Shown here: piece by piece, positions 1 to 9,545 of the stretch
How the letters are laid out: every line of letters begins with the position of its first letter
Numbering within the stretch: position 1 is the first letter of the stretch
Assembly (NCBI GenBank): GCA_032209605.1
Contig: JASFXZ010000038.1
Span: 1,240,001 to 1,304,000, forward strand
Direction: 5' to 3'
Origin: Mactromeris polynyma
Lineage: Eukaryota > Mollusca > Bivalvia > Venerida > Mactridae
DNA: 64,000 nucleotides
The notes under the pieces: generated by a model
Told to the model about the DNA's origin: nothing
Databases searched by the model: none
Seen by the model: the letters and a program-made list of their open reading frames with translations, nothing else
Made by a program: the position numbers and the translations under genes

Positions 1-1053
1 ATACTTATAAACATACAATAAGCACCTGTCACCTTCATAAACTTATAAACATACAATAAGCACCTGTCACCTTCATAAACTTATAAACATACAATAAGCA
101 CCTGTCACCTTCAAAGACTTATAAACATACAACAAGCACATGAAACATTCGTGCACTTGTAAATAAACGAAAGAACATGACACCTTCATATTCTGGTTAA
201 CATACATTTAACACTTGACATCTTCATATATCAGTAAAGATACAATATGCAAATGACATCTTAATTTACTTGTAAACATTTATAATAAACACATAACACC
301 TTTATATACTAGTTAACATACAATAATCACATGACACATTTATACTCTAGTTAACATACAATAAGCACATGCCACCTTTATTTTCTAGTTAGCATACAAT
401 AAGCACATGACACCTTTATACTCTAGTTAACATACAATAAAACCGGACACCTTTATATTCTAGTAAACATATAATAAGCACATGACACTTTTATATTCTA
501 GTTAACATACAATAAAAACAGGACACCTTTATATTGTAGTAAACATATAATAAGCAAATGACACTTTATATTCTAGTAAACATACAATAAGCACACGACA
601 CCTTTATATTATAGTGAACATACAATAAGCACATGACACCTTTATATTCTAGTAAACATACAATAACCACATGATACCTTTATATTCTAGTAAACATATA
701 ATAAGCACATGACACCTTTATATTATAGTGAACATACAATAAGCACATGACACCTTTATATTCTAGTAAACATACAATAAGCACATGACACCTTTATATT
801 CTAGTAAACATACAATAACCACATGATACCTTTATATTTTAGTAAACATACAATAAGCACATGACACCTTTATATTCTAGTAAACATACAATAACCACAT
901 GATACCTTTATATTTTAGTAAACATACAATAAGCACATGACACCTTTATATTCTAGTAAACATACAATAACCACATTATACCTTATATTCTAGTAAACAT
1001 ACAATAACCACATGCCACCTTTATATTCTAGTAAACATACAATAACCACATGA
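1..1053. repeat. 38-bp minisatellite, copy A
   Basis: About 27 head-to-tail copies of a 38-bp unit with the core CATACAATAAGCACATGACA followed by a CCTTTATATTCTAGTAAA-type half. The first three copies form a distinct subtype (CACCTGTCACCTTCATAAACTT), and the middle copies alternate GCACATGACA with CCACATGATA, which implies higher-order duplication. The same family recurs at 7036-7590. The array reaches the left edge and may continue beyond it. No gene is seen in it. Confidence 0.93.
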
Positions 1054-1907
1054 CACAAACATTTACCAATGAATTTACAATACGCATATGTCACCGTGAT
1101 ATACCCGTGGAAGTAAAATGCGTGCATGACAACATAATATTGCAAGAATATATAATAAGTATGGTGGCATATGTCTGCCATCAGTTTACTACTTAATTAA
1201 CTATAAAATGATGTGGTTATCACGTTAAAGAAAGAAACTAGATAACTTCTTAATAAACTAGAAAATTATCTAGTTAACTAGATAAGTATCGTGATAATTT
1301 TTCTTACCAGATAGATATCTTAACACGAAGAATTATCTGATAGTGCCCACAACTGCCACCACTTACCTGCCAATCTATTTTAGAAAAGTGTTAAGTAGTT
1401 AACGCGATAAATATCTAGTTAACTACACACTTTTCTAATTAATTTTCACTATCTCGTTAACTACTAAACAGTTACTTAAACATTATGTAGCTATTGTGTT
1501 ACCTATTTTGTTAACTATATAATTTATTAGAAAAGTATGTAGTTAACTAGATATTTTACTCATTTACCACTTAATTAACTAGAAAACTTATTCTGAAAGC
1601 TAGTGGGTTAAGTGGGTAAGTGATTGCTGTTGCGGGCACTATCTGACGATTTTTCGTGTACTAAAAAGAGATATTTTAACAAGTTTTATTGAAATCACGT
1701 TGTATACATTTGTATATTTATGCAGTGCAATAAAAACATTACGCAAATACATTACCACAAACATCAACTTTTTAATTACGTCACCGTTCGAAAACTATTC
1801 ATAACGAATTACAGGTTGGCACCCAATTGTAAAACTAAAGTTGACCACATTCGAACATTGTTCAAGTAATGACAGGATAATTAACCTGTTTAACGATATT
1901 TACATGT
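1054..1907. repeat. Duplicated block A, left of the TLR gene
   Basis: This block follows array A and matches 7585-8149 in the same order and orientation, starting at the shared ACATTTACCAATGAATTT and ending at the shared GATATTTACATGTGAA. Bases 1583-1824 (about 242 bp) are missing from the other copy. Together with the 38-bp arrays, the two blocks form a direct duplication bracketing the TLR gene. No coding potential is seen. Confidence 0.85.
1310..1680. mobile_element. Foldback MITE-like element inside block A
   Basis: The left arm near 1315-1368 (CACGAAGAATTATCTGATAG then TGCCCACAACTGCCACCACT) pairs with the reverse complement of about 1602-1662, which contains GGGCACTATCTGACGATTTT. The interior is AT-rich and built from GTTAACTAG-like motifs. 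The second duplicated block keeps the left arm (7805-7858) but has lost the right arm with the 242-bp deletion. Superfamily is not assigned. Confidence 0.55.
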
Positions 1908-3130
1908 GAACTGTCAGCAAAACAACACTGGGGGTTTAAATCGATTTAACAGCTAGCTAACCTCACACTTAATCGTTATATGGTCCTTGATTTCCAACAT
2001 ATATACATAAATTTACTAAGTAGGCAGAAACATCATTAAAAGCAACCAACCATCACGCACATAACAACAGACACTGTACCTAATCCAGCACGAAGGAACA
2101 AGCAGCCTCAATCTGACCTTGCTCCCTGTAACTAAACTAGTAACATAAGAATGTGAAATAACCCTAAAATATCAAATTAATAATGCAATTTAAATTAAGG
2201 TCAACTCGATAATGTAGTTAATAATTAAACAATTCTTAGATATTAGTGATAGGGAAATGGAACGATAATAATACCAAAAGTGTGCTTTGTTTTTTAGTTA
2301 TTTATACAGAAACCAAATCAGATTACTTAAATAATGATAGACAACACAATCAAACAGTTTAACCAAAGAATGTACAACGGTATCTCATAAAGCATCCTTT
2401 TTATTTGCGCCATGAAAACAGGTTTATACTACACATATCAAATTAACACTGGAAATAACCTATGACAATGGAATTGGTGTAATCGATAAATGCTGCCTGA
2501 CAGGCATCGTCAAGTGAAAATGTACATAGGACTGACATACTGTATTGAGGAGTTGATGGTAATGGTATTATTACAAATGGTTAATTGGGTAAATGAAAAT
2601 GGATGAAAAACAAATGGAAGTGTCTATTATGGAAGCAGAACATAACTTCTAAGACATACTACAAGACGAAAGGCCAATGCACACTTTGAATGTCAAACAT
2701 ATGTATTCATGTAGATAGTTTTTTCAGAACTGTTAGGCATATTGCCCATGATTGCACATAAACACTTCAAATATGTATACAAAATTAGCATAAATTCGAA
2801 ACTAATGGCAATTTCTTGATATATGCGTTCGCATCAACATACATGTTTATGGATCTACATCTTGAATATGTATAACAATTGGCTACGTATAAAAGAAAGA
2901 GATTAGGTTTCGAAAGGGAATATCATATATATAAGACAGTGTCTATCTTCACATACCTTCGGGAAAACAACAATTCATAAAATATGAGACATTTGAGGAG
3001 GCTCCAGTGTACATACGTAAGGGAACAAGGTCGCAAGGAATGGCCTGGTCGACCATAAGGGGACACACATGGTGGGGATTAATAGATGAAATACATCACT
3101 GGTCAATTCAAGAAAGCTGGCAACAACCCC
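1908..3130 (-). repeat. Dispersed repeat family, minus orientation
   Basis: Bases 1910-2110 and about 2940-3110 match, in reverse complement and conserved order, 10930-11130 and about 11290-11530. Shared landmarks are GGGGGTTTAAATCGATTTAA, a segment ending in CCTAATCCAGCACG, and AGGAATGGCC. This is an old interspersed repeat several hundred bp long. No intact coding region was found, so its class is open. Confidence 0.6.
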
Positions 3131-4057
3131 GAAACTGGGGAGAAAATAACATGATCCCTATATAAAGTGAAAGAAATGAACAGTGGAAAGGGAAATTTAA
3201 TATACATTAAAAACACAAATAGGAATAATAACCATACAGGGATTTAGAGCCTTAAAACTGCAACAAATATAAAAGAAAGCTACCAGGTAGTTTCTGATGA
3301 TTACCTGTTAATGCGGATGTTGCCGGAAGATGCGTTGCTGCACACATAAAATAATTCTACCCTGTGGTCTACTTCGTACGTGTATATATATCTATTGTAC
3401 ATCATAAAGTGTCTTTGGGCATGATTCTGGGCGCTTTGGGAGCTCTGTATTTCCTCTCACTTATATTTAACTATAGTCTTCTTTTTAATACCTTCACAAC
3501 TTTTTAAGTTATTGAAAGTTTCATTAGAATCCATTAGTGCATTTGTAGTGATGCTCCGGACAGCTACACTGTAAATTCTAATTACACTTATTTTATAATT
3601 TAAAGGGAATATAATTCTACAGTGACTCACGATTCAAACATGATTCGCTCTGTGCTTCCCGTCACTGACACCTACGTGTAGTTTCATGAAACAATTTCAT
3701 TTAAATGAAATTAAAGATGAATATCTGGTGAGGAATGAGGAAGTTTTAAACGCATTGGAGATCTATTTAAACAAATATACCGGTTCATAAAAAATACGTC
3801 AACTATTTTCAAAAATCAATATTTATAATGTAGTCAAAGTCAATAGAAAATGTATATATACAGTTCATTTATTATATTGGCGTTTATTCAAAGCCACACT
3901 CTTTATAACATTTATTGAGACAGATTATCATATTGGAATATATCCAATATGTTGTCAAAAACATAATTGATTCAATATTTATTACCAAGATACTCAAGAA
4001 TATAGATGCAGATACAACACCTACATGTAAGTGCATTTCAAAACCCGCAAAGAGTTG
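3131..4057. other. Intergenic and presumed TLR 3' flank
   Basis: No coding exon is recognised here. Short ORFs are without protein character. The part nearest 4057 is probably the 3' untranslated region of the TLR gene, since poly(A) signals on the minus strand lie within 200 bp of its stop codon. Confidence 0.5.
3868..3916 (-). terminator. Cluster of AATAAA poly(A) signals for the TLR gene
   Basis: Three AATAAA hexamers on the minus strand (plus-strand TTTATT at 3868-3873, 3883-3888 and 3911-3916) lie about 140-190 bp past the TLR stop codon, a normal distance for a short 3' UTR. Confidence 0.5.
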
Positions 4058-6538
4058 TTATATTTCGTTTCTAACAGTTTGTTCCAGATTTTGCCAAAAC
4101 AAAGGTTCTCCTTGTTCGTCTGTTGTATACTCTAAGTATGTGTTCCTACGTAACCACTGCAACATTTCATTGGGCATTTTCCTGGTCGGAACATCTTCAA
4201 ACAACACGATGAAAAAGCAAGGTGATCCGTCGCGATCATAAATACTTTCCATCCGAGCCATATTGAATTCGTACATGCACCATTTACTTGCTACATAATC
4301 ACCCGAGAGAATCACTAAAATCTTTCGGCTGTTGCTAATGGCGTCCACAATATTATCAGCTATATTGTTACCTGGTAAAAAGTCTTTCTCATGCAGACAC
4401 ACTCGAAAACCTTTCTGTTTAAGATTGGGGTAAAGTTTGTTTCGAATAAAATCGCTGTTTTCACTGGCATAAGACACAAAAACGTCATACCTATATTCTG
4501 TATCTATGTTGTCACGGATCGCTTGGTAACCAAAATGTCTAATTTTGGCATTCCGCAATAGATAGCGCAGATTCCAACGATTTTTATAGACCACTCCACC
4601 TACAACAAGGGATAGGAAAACAGAAATACCCATGACAGACACAACGATAATCAATGTGTAGGAACGACATGTTTTGTCTAAATTTGACACTTCTCGTTTA
4701 AATTCATCGGACGTCATATGATTTCCATTGTCGTTCACGAAGATATAATCATCAAATCCTACCATGTTATTCTGATGATTCACAAGCCATTGTAAGAAAT
4801 CTTTTGCACCGCAGTTAACTTCAAATGTGTTGTTTCTCAAGTCAATTGTAAACTGTTTTCCTTTTTGTTTCGAGTTTTCTTCAAGACGACTGCATAAATC
4901 TTCCGGAAGAGTCTGAAGGAAATTGCTGTGGAGAACAAGATATAGGAGACTGTCCAACCTGCTTACATCTAAAGTCCATTTTTCAATATTGTTAAAACTC
5001 AAATCTAGGGTTTCGATTTTGTGAGATTCGAGAAGCATATTCTGTGGAATGTCTGAAATAATGTTATATGACAGATTCAAAGTTTTCAACTCTGTCAAAT
5101 TGTTAAATACGAATGGACCGTTTTGTTCGTCTTTGAAAACTGTTCCAATGAAATTGTTTTGAACTTGAAGATTCTCTAGAGACTTCTGAGCAAACTGGAA
5201 AAAATGTTTATTTACATACGAACAGTAGTTCTTTGACATGTCTAAATGCTTGAGGCTGTTGAATGCTTTAATGGGTCCTTCCCATGAGTACAATACATTG
5301 CCAGATAGATTAATGTATTCCAGTGTGTCACATGGTTTAACCAATATCATATTTCCAATAGAGAAAATCACAGTACTTTGAGAATATTCTAATATTCGCA
5401 AGTTTTGAGGCCATTGTGGCAAATATTTAAACATTTCAAATTTTTCTCCGGGTTTGAAACATGGGCACATCACATCTTCTTTTAACAAAGGACAAGAGCC
5501 AGCTAAATTGTCGTATTCTCTGTCATCAATTCCTTGGAACTCGAGGTAAAACAAAAGGGGATTATACGCAAAATTCTGGAAACTTCCGTAAAATTCTGTC
5601 AGATTCCTCAAACATCCCAATTGGAGCAAGTACGGATATAATACAAATCTGTTATATTCCACTCGAACAATATTCAGAGTTTTAGGGAAAAAGCCGATTA
5701 CATTGTTTTCAACAAGCTCAATCCGGTTTCTGCTTAAATTTAGTTCACTTATTGAAGTATTTCTGAGGTAACACACATCTCCAAGCTGAATCCGAGTGCT
5801 AGGGCCAAATGTTGTATGGATTTTAGAAACGTCTAAAACTCTTATATTAGTATATTGGAGTCCGTATGTTATATTCTTGAAAGCACGAAATCCTAAACGC
5901 ATGTTCCAAGACAAGTCCAAGTGCTCCAAATAAGTCAATGATCCGAAACCAAATGCATCAATGTCAATGATATTGCACGTTGATATGTTCAGATAACGAA
6001 CGTTTGGTAAGTGCATAAATGTTTTATTTGTTACAGACGAAATATTACAATGACCCAATAAACCAGACATTGTAACATTACTCAAATTGTGGAGTGATCT
6101 GTACAATGTGTTGAAATCAGCGAATGGTAGGCCGTCTATAAACAAGGTTTGTAGCTCCAATATGCCAGACAAATCTGGGTAAGACAGATTGTCATACATG
6201 CGCATGTTATAATTTCCCATCAAATTCAGTCTTTTGAGACTTGCTGGAAAAGTTATCCTTTCACTTGGAGAAGTATAATACACATTAAGGTTATTTCTAC
6301 TAATGTCTAATATCTCTAGGTGTTTAAAGTTGTTAAAGACGGCATTATCTATTTTAGTCATGTTATTGTTACTTATATATAATTCCACCAGTTCTTGACA
6401 ACCATGTAGGTCATATTGCCTCAGTACCGCTATTCCTGTTTTTAGAGAATCCATGTGTAAAACTGATATATTGCCATGAGTACTGTTTATGTAAAAACAA
6501 ACATTCTTTAGTTGAACATCACTGTTTGAGCAATCCAT
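4058..6538 (-). CDS. Toll-like receptor (LRR-TM-TIR), main exon
   Basis: An uninterrupted 826-codon reading frame encodes an innate immune receptor of the Toll family. The ectodomain (about residues 1-565) has many leucine-rich repeats with the LxxLxLSxN signature and numerous N-glycosylation sequons. An LRRCT-like cysteine region lies near 568-624, a membrane span near 629-651, and a TIR domain at about 682-826 (YDVFVSYASE box 1, a KDFLPG BB loop with the conserved proline, and PLFW box 3). A small cysteine cluster (CPLL...CPC) interrupts the LRRs near residue 350. The listed ATG is not preceded by a signal peptide. Upstream in frame are CKGKTE and then a TAA, and a TAG acceptor at 6558-6560 suggests that the exon is spliced to an upstream exon carrying the signal peptide. 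By family knowledge, ligand binding dimerises the TIR domains to recruit MyD88-type adaptors. The family is certain; the start is not. Confidence 0.95.
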   Translation of the reverse strand: MDCSNSDVQLKNVCFYINSTHGNISVLHMDSLKTGIAVLRQYDLHGCQELVELYISNNNMTKIDNAVFNNFKHLEILDISRNNLNVYYTSPSERITFPASLKRLNLMGNYNMRMYDNLSYPDLSGILELQTLFIDGLPFADFNTLYRSLHNLSNVTMSGLLGHCNISSVTNKTFMHLPNVRYLNISTCNIIDIDAFGFGSLTYLEHLDLSWNMRLGFRAFKNITYGLQYTNIRVLDVSKIHTTFGPSTRIQLGDVCYLRNTSISELNLSRNRIELVENNVIGFFPKTLNIVRVEYNRFVLYPYLLQLGCLRNLTEFYGSFQNFAYNPLLFYLEFQGIDDREYDNLAGSCPLLKEDVMCPCFKPGEKFEMFKYLPQWPQNLRILEYSQSTVIFSIGNMILVKPCDTLEYINLSGNVLYSWEGPIKAFNSLKHLDMSKNYCSYVNKHFFQFAQKSLENLQVQNNFIGTVFKDEQNGPFVFNNLTELKTLNLSYNIISDIPQNMLLESHKIETLDLSFNNIEKWTLDVSRLDSLLYLVLHSNFLQTLPEDLCSRLEENSKQKGKQFTIDLRNNTFEVNCGAKDFLQWLVNHQNNMVGFDDYIFVNDNGNHMTSDEFKREVSNLDKTCRSYTLIIVVSVMGISVFLSLVVGGVVYKNRWNLRYLLRNAKIRHFGYQAIRDNIDTEYRYDVFVSYASENSDFIRNKLYPNLKQKGFRVCLHEKDFLPGNNIADNIVDAISNSRKILVILSGDYVASKWCMYEFNMARMESIYDRDGSPCFFIVLFEDVPTRKMPNEMLQWLRRNTYLEYTTDEQGEPLFWQNLEQTVRNEI

Positions 6539-7035
6539 TTCTGTTTTTCCTTTACAACTACAACGTTATTCGGGTCCGCACGTGACAGTTTTTCCCGAAT
6601 CATCATTAGAATACACGATTGAAACGTAAATTAAAATTAAAATTACACGTAAATTAAGTGAATGCATCTTTGATATAGGTGTATCAATCCGTTACTTACT
6701 TCTGTAGTAAGGTATAAACACATACTGGTAGATATACAGATATGTAGAGATACTATTACACTAGATCAAGTTTGTTCAGGTCTACTGCCCATGGTACGTA
6801 AAATCCAACAAATCCCCCCAAAACTATTTATATTTAATAATAAATGTCGGCGATCCAAGTTGGACAGCAGTTTTAATGTTACAAATTTCTTTGTTCTACA
6901 TATAAAACACAGAGGGATACACTAGCATTGTATTGTTTATTGATGCTCAAACTGTATGAACTAAATTAATAAAAGCATAGTTTCGCAAGATTTGGACCTA
7001 AAACATCCGGTAGCTAACTTGTACGAGTGTTGCTT
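6539..7035. other. TLR upstream region
   Basis: This AT-rich stretch upstream of the TLR exon should hold the TLR leader exon or its intron. No signal-peptide exon with a GT donor could be picked out by eye, and no strong promoter motif is seen. Confidence 0.35.
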
Positions 7036-7590
7036 TAACAGATGAACATACAATGAGCACATGATATCATCATAATTACGTCTTGAACCATGGATATACA
7101 AATGACATCATCATGTACAAGTGGACATATAATAAGCCCACAACACCATCATGTACTTATAAACATACATTAAGCACATGACACCTTCATATTCTTGTAA
7201 ACACGCAATAAGCACATGACACTTTCATATTCTTGTAAACAAACAATAAGTATATGACACTTTCATATTCTTGTAAACAAACAATAAGTATATGACACTT
7301 TCATATTCTTGTAAACAAACAATAAGTATATGACACTTTCATATTCTTGTAAACAAACAATAAGCACATGACACTTTCATATTCTTGTAAACAAACAATA
7401 AGTATATGACACTTTCATATTCTTGTAAACAAACAATAAGTATATGACACTTTCATATTCTTGTAAACAAACAATAAGCACATGACACCTTTATATTCTA
7501 GTAAACTTACAATAACCACATGACACCTTTATATTCTAGTAAACATACAATAACCACATGACACCTTTATATTCTAGTAAACATAAAATA
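7036..7590. repeat. 38-bp minisatellite, copy B
   Basis: About 14 copies of the same 38-bp family as 1-1053. The central copies (about 7195-7490) are nearly identical and share AAGTATATGACACTTTCATA, a variant absent from array A, which points to recent local amplification. The right end reverts to the TTTATATTCTAGTAAACATA variant seen at the right end of array A. Confidence 0.93.
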
Positions 7591-8149
7591 ACCACATGAC
7601 ACCAACATTTACCAATGAATTTCAATACGCATATGACACCGTCATACACCCGTGAAAGTAAAATAAGTGCATGACAACATAATATTGCAAGAATATATAA
7701 TAAGTATGGTGGCATATGTCTGCTACCAGTTTACTACTTCTTGAATAACTAGAAAATTATGTGGATAACTAGATAAGTATCGTGATAAAATTTCATACCA
7801 GATAAATATCTTAACACGAAGACTTATCTGATAGTGCCCACAACTGCCACCACTTATCCACCAACCTATTTAGAAAAGTGTTAAGTAGTTAACGCAATAA
7901 CTACATACTTTTCTAGTTAATTCTCACTATCGCGTTAACTACTAAACAGTTACTTAAACATTATGTAGCTATTGCGTTACCTATTTTGTTAACTATATAA
8001 TTTATTAGAAAAGTATGTAGTTAACTAGATATTTTACACATTTACCACTTAATTAACTAGAATTGTAAAACTAAAGATGACCACATTCGAACATTGTTCA
8101 AGTAATGAAAGGATAATTGACCTGTTTAACGATATTTACATGTGAATGT
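7585..8149. repeat. Duplicated block B, right of the TLR gene
   Basis: Direct copy of 1054-1907, diverged by scattered substitutions and lacking the 242 bp at 1583-1824; the deletion junction lies near 8060. It places the TLR gene between two direct repeats whose matching points are about 6.5 kb apart. Confidence 0.85.
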
Positions 8150-9545
8150 CAATTCATCAACAAAATGACATTGCCCTAGTGCATGGACGGGTACCCAATC
8201 ACAAATATCCCGCGTACCTAACCATATTTTACAAGCACCAGAATCAGCATGATGAAAGACTAAATTTGCAAAGCGCATTATATCTTCTTGATCTAAATAT
8301 ATTATAACATGTATGTCGTCTGCTATCTGTTTTAATAGACAGTCAGAAACATCATTATCTGTATATTTGAACTAAAAGTCACTCGACTTTATGACATCCC
8401 ACTCTCAACCGTACAATGTAGAGGTTAGTATGGACTGACGATTAGTTATATTGTGTATGTAATCAAAACGCCTATAAATACATTCGACTTACATGAAAGT
8501 TATGTTTTCAAGTGTATTAGTGTGTCGTATATTATACATCTGTTATACAACTTAAATATAATTTAAAATTCTCCTAAAACATGAAACAAAATTGTTATGT
8601 TGGACTTTTACGACTTTTACCGAACGTTGTTTAGTCATGCATTTTTAATCTGTTTTAACTTGTGTGTAAAGAGATACCTTTGTGCGTGTATAGCCTTACC
8701 CCACAGCTGCGCATGTACAGTATTTTATCCAAATCGTGAATAGTCTTTACTAAGAGTGAGGCGATCACTAAAGATGATGATGATGATGCATAGCGGTCAG
8801 TTGACCTAACCCGTGGTCAAGCGTCACCAACCTGTTCTAAAACAAAATATTCTTCCGCTAGCAACTGCAAAAATCAACTTATGAATCTGAGGTCGAGGAC
8901 AAATCACTTTGAACACATCGTCTGCAGTCAAGTTGTATTGGAGAACATACGTCTCATCCGGGGCATGAACCTGCGACCTACAGATTGGTAATCGAATTCT
9001 TTATAGACTAAGCAAATCGGACGGGCTAAATTGATATGAAAACGTGCCTCAAGGTTCCTTGATAATACGATAAAGTTACTTTCCGCGAAAAAAGTAACTA
9101 TCAGTGAGCACATTGCAGGTTACGAAATGGTACTGAAGCAAACGAAATTGTACAAAAATATACGAAATATTACGAGAGTATACGTAATGGTACTAGAGTA
9201 TACGAAATGATACAGAAGTTATATTTAGCTAAATGATAAAATCATCCGATCACGGGAAATTATCATCATAAAGATTTGTTATCACTATTGTGTATAGTGT
9301 TGTCATACCCTAAAATGATTTATCAACATTTATATCAGTAAACAAACATTTTGATAAACTCAAATGTATAATGGTTGTAATCAAAGTTCATCAACGAACG
9401 TATCAAAATTGAGAAGTGTTCATGTTACTGCATTATATATCTAGTAATACGTTCTGTGTATTATATTAGGTGTTTTCTGCGGGGATTTTAAGCTGAGAAT
9501 TTTGTAAAAACTTGTTGTCTCCTGAAGTATAGAGCCATTGACAGA
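8150..9545. other. Intergenic region before the membrane-protein gene
   Basis: No exon is recognised. It contains a SINE-like segment near 8800-9010 in minus orientation, with a GCATGAACCTGCGACCTAC box-B-like stretch that resembles 27465-27640. The last few hundred bases should contain the promoter and 5' UTR of the next gene, but no TATA box or initiator stands out. Confidence 0.45.
9114..9215. repeat. Short tandem repeat, about 20-bp unit
   Basis: About five degenerate copies of a TACGAAATGGTACTAGAGTA-like unit. It is not in a gene. Confidence 0.7.

Noticed and set aside
1..1053. CRISPR-like regular array
   Set aside because: Repeats are head-to-tail with no unique spacers, and the genome is eukaryotic; it is a minisatellite.
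3915..4241. 108-codon plus-strand ORF
   Set aside because: It is antisense to the TIR domain of the TLR and has no features of its own.
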